The translations under genes were made by a program, and so were the position numbers. Source: Clitoria ternatea (taxonomy: Eukaryota; Streptophyta; Magnoliopsida; Fabales; Fabaceae). Taken from it: a stretch of DNA of 64,000 bases. Of the stretch, positions 23,648-34,787 are shown piece by piece; the stretch's first letter is position 1, and each line of letters starts with the position of its first letter. The stretch is from positions 122,280,501-122,344,500 of the forward strand of contig CM075669.1 of the NCBI GenBank assembly GCA_037962975.1, written 5' to 3'. The notes below the pieces were generated by a model. The model did not search any database, was not told where the DNA came from, and saw only the letters and a program-made list of their open reading frames with translations.

Positions 23648-26600
23648 ATGCGACAAAGCCGTAGTGTCGATCTAAACTTAGGATTTGACCCTGAGATAGA
23701 ACGTACCCTTAGAGCTTTAAGAAAACAACAAAAACAACAAAAAGAACAAAAAGAAAAACAAATGGCGGACCAACATAGACCCTTAAGAGATTTTGCCGCT
23801 CCAAGTACTAATGGGAGAGGATCTAGCATCCTCAGACCCACAGTGGAGGCTAACAATTTTGAATTGAAGCCTTCACTACTCTCAATGGTTCAACAGAACC
23901 AATTCGGGGGTTTACCCTCTGAAGATCCAAACCTTCACCTTCAAATCTTTCTTGAATACTGTGACACCCTGAAGATGAACAGAGCCACCAATGATGCCAT
24001 TCGCTTAAGACTTTTCCCTTTCTCCTTAAGAGATAAAGCAAGAGCGTGGTTATACTCTCTTCCTGAAGGATCCATCACAACTTGGGAACAATTGTCCAGT
24101 GCTTTTATCAATAAATGGTACCCAAGGAACAAGACTGATGTGCTGAGAAAACAAATCATCAATTTTTCACAAAAAGATGATGAATCCTTGTATGAAGCCT
24201 GGGAAAGATACAGGGAGTTGCTAAGAGAATGTCCTCACCATGGGATAGAAAGGTGGTTGACGATCCATATTTTCTATAATGGACTAACTTCCACACAAAA
24301 GATCTCTTTAGATGCTGCAGCTGGAGGAGCCTTCATGAGTAAAAATGTTGATGAAGCTGAGAACCTGATCGAGGAAATAGCTCAAAACACTCACCAATGG
24401 AACTCTGAGAGAGGATTACCTTCTAAAACACCAGGTAAGTACTCTGTTGATGCTCTTTCCCTACTTTCTGCCAAAGTTGAAGCATTAACATTAAAACTTG
24501 ATAAAATAGGTTCAACAGGTGCTACTAATATTGTTTGTGAAGTTTGTGGTGTTTCAGGACATGGAGCTACAAACTGTAACTTAGCCATGACCCCTAATCA
24601 AGAACAAGAAATGCATCAGGTAGACGCTATTGGAAACTATGGTGGAAACTATCAAGGTAACTACAGACCTCCACAAGGTCCACCTGGCTTCCAAAATAGG
24701 CCACCTCAATTCCAAAGTAACTACAAACCTCAACAAGGAACCTATATTCCACAAAAATCAAAGCTAGAATCCTTGATGGAAACATTTGTAGCTACTCAAC
24801 TTAAACAAAATGATGAATTCTCTGATGCAATAAAAAACTTGGCTTCAAAAGTGGACTCTCTTGCCACTCACAACAAAATACTGGAAAATCAAATTGCCCA
24901 ACAAGCCTCCTATTCTCAAAGAGCACCAGGAACATTTCCTGGGAAACCAGAGGCTGGACCGTCTAACCAAACCATGGCTGTCACTCTTAGGAGTGGTACT
25001 CAATATGATGGGCCAGTTGACAAGACAGCAAAGGAGGAAAAGAAAGTCGATGAATCTTCATCTCATCCAGTAATTGAAGAAGAGAAACCACAAGAAAAGA
25101 AGGAGGAAGTTAAGCCATATCAACCTCCCATTCCATTTCCTCAGCGCTTAGCCAAAGCAAAGTTGGACAAACAATTTGGTAAGTTCCTTGATGTTTTAAA
25201 GAAATTGTATATTAATATTCCTTTTACAGATGCTTTGCAGCAAATGCCCACATATGCAAAGTTCCTAAAAGACATTCTGTCCAACAAAAGAAGACTGGAG
25301 GAAGATGGTACAGTTGCACTTACTGAAGAGTGCAGTGCTCTAATTCAAAAGAAACTTCCACCCAAGCTCCAAGATCCAGGTAGTTTCTCTATTCCTTGCA
25401 TGATTGGTGACATGAATATAGATAAAGATTTGTGTGATTTAGGAGCAAGTGTGAGTTTAATGCCATTATCTGTTGCTGAAAAGTTAGGATTGGGTGAACT
25501 AAAACCTACTAGGATGTCTTTACAATTGGCTGATAGATCTGTAAAATATCCTGTAGGAATTTTAGAGGATGTTCCTATTAAGATAGGAAAATTTTTTATA
25601 CCTGCTGACTTTGTTGTGCTTGAAATGGACGAAGATTCTTTGATTCCTATTATTTTAGGCAGACCATTTTTAGCAACTGCAGGTGCTGTGATTGATGTCA
25701 AGAATGGTAAGTTGTCTCTAACTGTTGGAGACCAAAAGGTTGATTTCAACTTGAAAAATGTTTTAGAAAAACCTTATAATGATGTTTGCTGTACTGTGGA
25801 TTTTGTCAAACAAGTGGTAAAGGAATCAACCCTTCCTAATGACCCACTTGAAACTATTTTCATGATTGAGCCGACAGAAACATCTGATTGCTCTGAAGCC
25901 CCACATACTGAGGTCAAGTGTGACAAAGTGGTAAGCCCCAATGTGGAATTAAAACCTTTACCAGCTTCATTAAGGTATGAGTTTCTTGGTCCTAATTCCA
26001 CATATCCTGTGATTATTAATGCTGAATTGAATCCATCTGAAACTGAAAAACTTTTGAAACAACTTAGGTTGTATAGAAAGGTAATAGGTTATACAATGGA
26101 TGATATCAAAGGGATTAGCCCTTCTCTTTGTATGCACAGGATTACTGTAGAAGATGAAAGTAGGCCCACAGTAGAACCACTTAGGAGATTAAATCCTAAA
26201 ATGCAAGAAGTGGTTAAAAAGGAAATTTTGAAATTGCTTGATGCTGGAGTAATATATCCTGTTGATAGTAGTAAATGGGTGAGTCCTGTCCATGTGGTGC
26301 CTAAAAAGGGGGGAATAACTGTGATTGAAAATGATAAACATAACTTGATTCCTACTAGGATTGTCTCTGGTTGGCGCATGTGCATTGATTATAGGAAGTT
26401 AAATAGCGCCACGAAAAAAGATCATTTTCCCCTCCCTTTTATTGATCAGATGCTTGAAAGACTTGCGAAACACTCTTATTTTTGTTATTTGGATGGGTAT
26501 TCAGGTTTTCATCAAATTCCTATTCATCCATCTGATCAAGAAAAGACTACCCTCACTTGCCCTTATGGGACTTATGCTTACAGACGTATGCCTTTTGGTT

Positions 26601-28849
26601 TATGTAATGCACCTGCGACTTTTCAAAGGTGTATGCAAGCAATTTTTTCTGATCTTATTGAGAATGTGATGGAAGTCTTTATGGATGATTTTTCAGTGCA
26701 TGGTTTGGATTTTGATAATTGTTTAACAAATTTGTGCCAAGTCTTGCAGCGTTGTGAAGAAACCAATTTGGTTCTAAATTGGGAAAAATGCCATTTTATG
26801 GTAAGAGAAGGCATAGTTCTTGGACACCTGGTGTCTGAGAGAGGTATAGAAGTTGATAAGGCTAAAGTGGAAGTGATTGAAAAATTGCCTCCACCCACAA
26901 ATGTGAAAGGTATTCGGAGTTTTCTTGGACATGCAGGGTTTTACCGTAGGTTTATTAAAGATTTCTCCAAGATCACAAAGCCTCTTACAACTCTTCTGGG
27001 TAAGGATGTGCCTTTCAATTTTGATTCATCTTGTATGGAAGCTTTTTGCAGGATTAAGCAAGCTCTAATCTCTGCCCCCATCGTACAACCACCTGATTGG
27101 AAACTCCCATTTGAGCTAATGTGCGATGCGAGTGATTACGCAGTGGGGGCTGTGTTGGGGCAAAGAAAGGATAAAAAGCTCCATGTAATTCATTATGCCA
27201 GCCGGACGCTAGATGATGCTCAGGTAAATTATGCCACAATTGAAAAAGTACTGTTAGCTATTGTCTTTGCTTTTGATAAATTTAGATCTTATTTGGTAGG
27301 TTCACATGTTACTGTTTACACTGACCACTCTGCCATTAAGTATCTATTGAATAAAAAGGAAGCAAAGCCTAGATTAATTAGGTGGATTCTAATATTGCAA
27401 GAATTTGACTTGGAAATTAAGGACAAGAAGGGTACCGAAAACTTGGTCGCTGACCACTTATCTAGGTTGACATCTGAAAAAGAAGAAACAGATAATATTC
27501 CCATCAATGAATCTTTTCCAGATGAACAACTCTTGAATCTTAGTATCCAACGTGTTCCTTGGTATGCTGATTTTGTAAATTTTCTTGCATGTGGTATCTT
27601 ACCTCCTGATCTTAGCTTTCAGCAAAGGAAAAAGTTTTATGCAGATGTCAAGCATTATTATTGGGATGAACCACTCCTTTTCAAGCAATGTGCAGATGGT
27701 ATGATTCGGAGATGTGTTTCACAAGATGATGTCCATGCTATCTTGGATCATTGCCATTCTCTTTCCTGTGGAGGGCACATGAGCACCTCCAAGACAGCTG
27801 CTAAAATATTGCAAGCTGGGTTCTATTGGCCAAATATTTTTAAGGATGTACGTAAGTATGTTCTAACTTGTGATGCTTGCCAGAGAATAGGTAACATTGG
27901 TAAGAGACAAGAAATGCCATTGAATACAATTTTAGAAGTTGAATTGTTTGATGTATGGGGTGTTGATTTTATGGGTCCCTTTCCTTCTTCTTTTGGAAAT
28001 TAGTTCATATTAGTGGCAGTTGACTATGTGTCAAAATGGGTGGAAGCCATTGCTTCACCTCATTCTGATGCTAAGACTGTTATTAAACTTTTCAAGAAAA
28101 TAATATTTCCAAGGTTTGGGGTCCCAAAATGTGTTATAAGTGATGGAGGGTCTCATTTTATTGAGAAAACTTTTCAGACCCTTCTAAAGAAATATGGAGT
28201 TAAGCATAAGGTTGCTACACCTTATCACCCACAAACTAGTGGACAAGTTGAGGTATCCAATCGGGAAATTAAAAATATTCTTCAAAAAGTGGTGAATACA
28301 TCACGTAAGGATTGGTCTATTAAATTAGATGATTCCTTATGGGCGTATCGGACCGCATACAAAACTCCTATTGGAACCACACCTTTTAAGCTAGTATATG
28401 GGAAGCCCTGTCATTTACCTGTTGAGCTAGAATATAAATCTTTTTGGGCTGTTAAAACTCTTAACTTTGATCATAAGGCTGCAGGTGAACAAAGATTGTT
28501 GGAATTAAATGAGCTTGAAGAACTCCGTCTAGATGCATACGAAAATGCCAGAATTTATAAAGAAAAAACCAAACAATGGCATGATCGTCACATCCAACGG
28601 AGAACATTTAATCCAGGTGATATGGTTTTATTGTTTAATTCCAGACTGAAGCTTTTTCCAGGTAAACTGAGATCCCGATGGTCGGGACCATTCAAGGTTA
28701 CAAAAGTCTTTCCCTTTGGAGTTGTCGAACTATGGAGCGAGAAATCTGGTACATTTAGGGTAAATGGACAGAGAGTAAAGCATTACTTCACCGGTCAACC
28801 AATACAACAAGCAAGTGACTTGGACTTGTTTGATGCTCCTGATGAGTAA
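23648..28849 (+). pseudogene. Athila-lineage gag-pol polyprotein with one stop codon in integrase
   Basis: One frame runs from a start at 23615 or, more likely, 23648 to 28849, broken only by TAG at 28001-28003. Numbering residues from 23615: gag domain about 95-225; zinc knuckle CX2CX4HX4C at 308-321; a Gln/Pro/Lys-rich linker; protease DLGAS near 609 with ILGRPF later; reverse transcriptase with CIDYRKLN and the catalytic FMDD at 1022-1025; RNase H starting at Asp 1171 (CDASDYAVG) with YTDHSA and ADHLSRL; integrase zinc HHCC about 1374-1425; integrase core Asp at 1451. The stop is codon 1463. Beyond it the same frame keeps the second Asp (28142-28144) and the Glu (28250-28252) and a C-terminal domain. 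It makes the virus-like particle and copies and inserts the element; this copy would yield a protein lacking most of integrase. Confidence 0.93.
28001..28003 (+). other. In-frame TAG in the integrase core
   Basis: The frame is identical before and after, and the surrounding sequence (VDFMGPFPSSFGN then LVAVDYVSKWVE) is a continuous integrase core. It falls twelve codons after the first catalytic Asp. Confidence 0.93.
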
Positions 28850-30187
28850 ATCCAAATGGTGAGAAGTCTGGCTGAAGACTTAAAACTTAGCACTTATAGG
28901 GAGGTAACCCTATAAAAAGTTGTTGTTTTATTTTAAGCTTTTATTCTAAAAAAAAAAAAAAAACCAACTATGTCAGATGCTGGTTTGGGGTTATTACAGG
29001 TAAATTTTCTTATCCTTTTATCATCCATTTTAACATTGAGGACAATGTCAAATTATGGTTTGGGGTGGTAGGTAACAAAACTTAACTGTTTTGTTTACGT
29101 TGTGTGATTGTTATTTTATTATGCATGTGTGTTTTCCTTGATTTGTTTGTAATCTTGTAATTTACCATGATTGCATGATAAATTTACTTTGAACACAAGG
29201 CTAAAGTATCTAAGGACCCCAAAATTTTGAGTAAAATTTTCAAAATTTAATTGTTTAAATGCCAAATAAATGCTTAAATGAACCTTATGTGATTAAAATT
29301 TTCTTTGAAAGGACTTTCCACTGTGAGACTTGAGCCAAAATGGGTTATCTATCAAACAAATTTTCAAAACCCATATTTTCTTGATTGAGTGAATCTCATA
29401 GTCATTAATATTCTAGAACTTGTTTTTCAACCGATTCAAAATGGTTTTTGATTATATGTCTTAGAATGATAAAGGCACAATTAGGTCTTATTCTTAAGCC
29501 TCAGAATTTTGCATAATTTGACCCCTAGTTGTCCCTTTTGAGCCTGAAAGTGAAAATTTTTCTTTGAAACCTTTCATTGACTAATATCCTCTATAATGGT
29601 GAAAAAGTTGGAAATTTAGTGGAGCAAATAAAAAAAAAAAAGGGGCTTAAGAAAAATATGGTATTGGATGCAAAGAAAAGCAAGAAAAAGAAAAAGAAAA
29701 TCAAAAGGATGATATTGAATGAATTCTAAAAAGTCCATAAAAGTTCAAAAATTTGCTCTGTTAAATTTATAATGATAAGTTGAATCATTCATGATGTTAA
29801 AGCCCTTTTGTATTCCATTTTTCTTGAAATTCCTACCAATACAACCCAAGGCCGCGTTACAACCTTTGAAAGACCTTTAGACTTTGACATATTTTCTATC
29901 TAAACTGTGGAGTCTCTGGTTTATTAACAAGCTTATGGTAATATTCTTTGACTATGATGATTTGAGAGATACACAAACCTTGAAACACTTGAGTGAAAAT
30001 TGTGAGAAGAGTATCTCAAGTCTTGACATTGAAATTTGATTCACATAAGTAAATAAAAATTGGCATTTGAATAAATCTGTTTCTCTATTTTGGATTCCTT
30101 AGTTTATTAAGTTTAGTGTTTTCTGTATTTTATCTTGTGAATATGGTGATTGCTTGAGGACAAGCAATGTTTTGGTTTGGGGTATTT
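28850..30187 (+). other. Long 3' untranslated region, no env ORF, ending in a purine tract
   Basis: No open frame of note lies between the polyprotein end and the 3' LTR. The final bases (GAGGACAAGCAATG then TTTGGTTTGGGGTATTT) form the likely polypurine tract for plus-strand priming. Confidence 0.75.
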
Positions 30188-32377
30188 TGATAAGAGCTTT
30201 TTAATATAATAAATAAGATCTAGTTTGCTTAGGATTTTAGTCATTGTCCACTGTATTTCTTTTATTTATTGCAATTTTTACTTTCTTTCCACTATTTTCT
30301 ACTTGGGTATGTTATTTTGCAGGAATTAAGGAAATAAAGGGTCAAAAACAAGAGAAAACCGACCTACTCCACAAACTCCGTCCAGAACACCGCCCAGACT
30401 TTTTCCCCAACCGACACCGCCCAAGCTCCTAATCCATGACACCGCCCAAGCTCCTAATCCATGACACCGCCTAGATTCTTCACCCAACCAGACTCCTCTC
30501 CTTTCCATCAACAACACCGCCCCGTAATCCATCAAACAACACTGCCCCGTAATCCATCAAACAACACCGCCCAGTAATCCATCAACCCACACTGCCAAGC
30601 TCTTCTCTCCAACCAATACCGCCCAGACTTCTAATCCATACCAGACACCGTCCCACCTTTCCTTTCCATCCATACCGCCCAGACTCTTCTTCTTCAACAC
30701 TCTCAACACACCGCCCAACTTTCCAACACCGTCTCCCTTTCTTCTTCTAATACATAACATCGCCCAACCGTCCTCACCTCACACACCGCCCAACCAACAC
30801 ACCGCCCAACCGTCCTCACCTCACACACCGCCCAACCGTCCTCACCTCAACACACCGCCCAGACTCTTTTCACAGGCCCAACACCGGATCAATTCCACAC
30901 CGCCCAGACTCTTAAACCAACACCGCCCAGACTCCTCTCAACACCGCCCAGCAACACCGGCTCCATCCACCACATCGTCCAACAGCTCCACTGTCCCTCA
31001 TATCACCATACCTGCCACATACAAACCAACAACGCCCAGCAACCAACACACCGTCCAGTACTCAGCAAATCACCCTCCAGCAAGCTTTCACTCGGATTTG
31101 TGGGAGAATAACGTTTTTCCACTCTGAATTTCTTTATTCTGCACCGATCTTCACTAAAATCCAAGCACCGAATTATTGGATATATTAAAATATGCAGATT
31201 GGAAACAAGTTGGCACAGCTGGAATTCACATGCACCGAAAGTTTCTTCCACTTGCAAATTAAACGCGTTTTCCTTAGCTGGATTCATTCATCCATTCGCC
31301 TATAAAAGGAAGAGCAACCAGGAGCAAATAAATCATCACTTCCATCAACCACATCAGATTTCCTTTCTTCGTTTTCTCTTTAGTTTTCTTCTTTTCCATT
31401 TTTTCTTTCTCTGTTCGTTTTTCTTCTCTTTCTTTTTATTTTCTTTTCTTTCTTTTATTTTGTAAGAGTGTGAGGGCTGTAAAAGTGAGATTTTTAAATT
31501 TGTAATTGGTGGAGAATATTGCAACAAGGAAATACAGTGGTAAATTATTTTGAGCTTTTGGAGAAACCCGTAAGTCTTTATTTTTACCATGTCTTGTATG
31601 TTTTATTTTTCCATTATTTACATGAATTTAAATTATTTCATGAGTAGCTAAATTAATTATCTTGGGATAAAGGGGGTATGATAATATTTTATTTTAATGT
31701 TATTTTGACTTGGAATTAAATAAATTTCTGTTTTCCATTTAGTTCAATTATGCTTAATGCTTTTAGTAATTCCCAACAAGAATCTAAATGATAAAACTGT
31801 ATACTTACGGGTATATTAGTAAGTTTAGGTAATAAATAGAATCGAGAGATTTATTTTTACCAGAAAGCTTTGAACTAAACCTAAGATTTTTGAAATGCTT
31901 TATGTGACCTCGGTAAAACCGTGAAAGTAATCAAAATTCTTTTGAGGAAATAAAAGGGATTTTCATAAAACGATAATGGGCCTTTCTGAGGATTAAGCAG
32001 CGCTTTCCATAGGTTAGGTACATTAATAGGATTCCGAGAGGAACATATTAATTAGCTTTTGGAAAATTCGCCTTGGAAAACTTAATTCGATTCTTATTTA
32101 TGAAAAGTTAAAATTCATTAAATATAAAATAGAGTCTTAATCCCCCAAAATCCCAAGATACTCTCAACTCTGATTTTTTTTTTTTAGTGTCAAGTAAATT
32201 TTATTTTTATTTGTATTCTGTGCAACTTTAATTTGTGTTTTATTTTATAAAAAATCTTAAAAATTAATTGTGTGGATAATTAAATTTCAATATGCTGGTA
32301 CTTTGAACACAGTCCCTGTGGAGAACGATAATCTTTTATATTACGCGACATAACCCGTGCGCTTGCGGGCCCTGTCA
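30188..32377 (+). repeat. 3' LTR of the Athila-lineage element
   Basis: TGATAAGAGC...GGGCCCTGTCA, 2,190 bp, with TATA at about 31301-31309. It matches 21304-23451 apart from roughly ten substitutions and an extra 42 bp near 30785-30830, where CACACCGCCCAACC units repeat. It is followed directly by CAGCT. Confidence 0.95.
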
Positions 32378-32382
32378 CAGCT

Positions 32383-33415
32383 CCATTCTGGGCATGGAAA
32401 AAGTAAGGAAAAATTGATTCAATAATCCACTAGACCTTGTTTAAAAAACTATACAAATCAACATCAGAGGTCTTCTTTTTCTTTGGACACGGATTGAACA
32501 TCTTCATCTTCTTCACTTTCACCAATCACCAAATCAAAAAACCAGAGAACAAAAAAAAACTTCATCATCCCATCCCAATCCGCTTTATTAACCCGATCCG
32601 CTTAAGGGAAATTTTCTAAAAAGAGTTAAAACTTCATTCAATATAATTATAATTTTTATTAATAAATTCACACTAAGTATCCTATTAGTAAAGTAGATAA
32701 TTTTTGGTCATTCTGTGAATGTGAGCCTTGCCTTCAAACAGAGTCATGGTATACTCACCAAAAAGAAACAGGCATGGGATATAAATTAATTAGCAGATTC
32801 CAAGTTTTATTATATAGTATATGTTAAATCAAATGCACAAGATACATATACACAAGATACATAACAATCATTTAGTTTCAGATGACATTTTATGAACTAC
32901 CATCTATAATAACTAAAAATAAAATGCTAATATACATAGAACAACAAAATAGAACAGGCACATTATACACAGAACCAGTAAAACAGAGACAGAAACCCCT
33001 TTCAACACAAAACAAAACCCATATAACGCATCAACATAACCTAAAACAGATTTAACTCAAACAGGGACCAATACAAACAGTGACAAGTAAAACAGGGACG
33101 ACTTACAGGACAATGCAACGAGCAATGAGCACAATGGGATAAGCAACGAGCAAGAAGAAGCCGACAACAGCAACGAGCACACTGGGATAAATGGAGAAGA
33201 TGAGAAACAGCTCGAACAAAGAAGGAGAAAATGAAAAAGCAAAAAACAGGGACGACTTACCTGACAAGGACGATGAAAGAAGAGGACAAAACGAGGCAGA
33301 GAACTTGTGCAAATACAAGAGCAACAGGGCAAAGAAAGGTGGAGGAAACAAAGAAAGACCAGCACGAAGGAAGGAGAAGAAGCAAAAAGCTATCAGGCGC
33401 GACTTTTGAAGTTTC
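32383..33415. other. CACTA 1 non-coding DNA between subterminal array and nested element
   Basis: No convincing gene. Short overlapping ORFs on both strands at 33057-33500 come from a purine-biased stretch (CAACGAGCA and GGGACGACTTAC words repeat, near 33097 and 33249) and are likely chance frames or transposase-gene leader. Confidence 0.4.
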
Positions 33416-33419
33416 TAAA

Positions 33420-33935
33420 AATATATATATATTCACAGTTACCATTGAAACCGAGAATATATTACACATATATTCATGATTCAACAAAAACCCGTGGATA
33501 AATGTTAACTATATCACCACGGTTACGACCCTAACCGTGGATAAATATTAAATCTATAATCACAGTTATAGAAACAACCACGGACATACAGTACCCAGTG
33601 ATTAAACCCCTAAAACCTGAACTATATATCCACGGTTGAAAATACAACCGTGATTATAGATATCAATATATATCCACGGTTAACATCACAACCTTGATCA
33701 TACCCATGAATATATAGTCACGGTTGTGCACACAACCGTGGATATATATTTCAGGTACTATATATCCACGGTTGACTCCTCAACTGTGAATATATATTGA
33801 GGGTACGATCACGGTTATGATGTTCACCATGGATATATAGTTTTCTCTGATTATATCGTTCACCTTATAATTTCAAAAATGCCACCGAGTATGTTTTTAT
33901 CACTGATCCACTTCAACCCGTGAATATATCCCGTT
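33420..33935. repeat. Right subterminal palindrome array of CACTA 1
   Basis: About nine inverted units of the form TCCACGGTTNNNNNNNNAACCGTGGAT, spaced about 50 bp, mirror the left array. The best examples are near 33515, 33630 and 33718 (CACGGTTGTGCACACAACCG). Confidence 0.85.
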
Positions 33936-33960
33936 GTTATATCCAATTTTTGCACTAATG

Positions 33961-34787
33961 CCTGTTATGTTTTCTATATAAAGCTTGAGGCTTTGGCCTG
34001 CTCCTTAAACTAATTTAATATGAAAAGAAGTGAGAAGAGATCCCCAAATAAGATGCGAGTGAGGTATTATTAATGAAAAGCCAATTTAGAAAGAATTAAG
34101 ATGAAGGAAATGAGTAAGAAATAAGTAACATAATGCTAGTAAGTGATAATAATGATAATCATTAGTACTGTCTATCCTCTTAGTAATATTAATTAGTATA
34201 GGATGGTAATTATTTTATAATATCTCTTTGTTAATAATATTTAATTATAATAGTAATAATTAATTTAATAATTATTATTAAATATTTGATTGTAATACTT
34301 AACTGATAATTGTTTTTTATTTATTTAATTCAAATATATATATATTTAATAATACTTAATATATAATATTTAATTTTAATATTTAATCAAATTTAATTAT
34401 TTTATAGAATTTGAATTTATATGGTAATACTTAATAATATTTATTACTTAATTTAATAATCAATATTTAATATTTAACATTAATATTTAATTAATAAATT
34501 ATCTATTTATTTAATTCACTATTATATTTATATTTTTTATTAAGAATTATTTATTTAATTAATAATTATATTTAATTATAAAATCTTGTCGGGTTTTTAG
34601 GTTTGAACTGTAGGACCCAGTAAATGATTCAACTCCGGTAATTCAGTCTGAGACTAGTGATCCTATAGGAAAACAAGTCCTGTTAGGACCCTTTGAGAGT
34701 AAATTGAGGATAACAGACTCGTTCTAACATGCCCGGCCAGTACCTCAAGTACCCTCCATGTTTGACCGTTTATATGCTTCGGGATAT
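33961..34787 (+). repeat. Tandem duplication, copy 2, right part
   Basis: After the right CCT duplication the unit resumes (GTTATGTTTTCTATATAAAG) and parallels 11967-12808 up to GCTTCGGGATAT, including the AT-rich block at about 34130-34580. Confidence 0.85.

Larger units (their letters stand above)
21304..32377 (+). mobile_element. Complete Ty3/gypsy retrotransposon, Athila lineage without env (Diaspora-like), TSD CAGCT
   Basis: It has two near-identical LTRs (2,148 and 2,190 bp, TG...CA), the exact duplication CAGCT at 21299-21303 and 32378-32382, a primer site, one long gag-pol frame with a single stop, and a purine tract before the 3' LTR; total 11,074 bp. Gag and pol sequence and the DLGAS protease site place it in the Athila lineage. 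There is no envelope-position ORF between pol and the 3' LTR, as in the soybean family Diaspora; that family name is recalled and not checked. It sits inside CACTA 1, upstream of the transposase gene. By eye the LTRs differ at about ten bases plus one 42-bp tandem gain, so the insertion is young. Confidence 0.95.
13187..33960 (-). mobile_element. CACTA (En/Spm) transposon 1, TSD CCT, interrupted by an Athila-lineage element
   Basis: The left end is CACTAGTGGAAAAAATGGAT. The right end read inward on the minus strand is CATTAGTGCAAAAATTGGAT, a matching terminal inverted repeat with one change in the CACTA word. The 3-bp duplication CCT flanks both ends (13184-13186, 33961-33963), and the uninterrupted sister copy at 11967 confirms the empty site. 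Subterminal palindromes lie at both ends. Two gene-sized coding regions, both on the minus strand, encode a TNP2-like transposase and a Transposase_24/Ulp1-type protein. Without the nested retrotransposon and its duplicated CAGCT, the element is about 9.7 kb. Both genes are broken, so it cannot mobilise itself. Confidence 0.95.

Noticed and set aside
28850..30187. Search for an envelope-like ORF in the Athila-lineage element
   Set aside because: No frame of useful length or membrane segment is present; the region looks untranslated.
33057..33501. Cluster of ORFs on both strands near the right end of CACTA 1
   Set aside because: Purine-biased sequence open in most frames; no domain, and next to the subterminal array.
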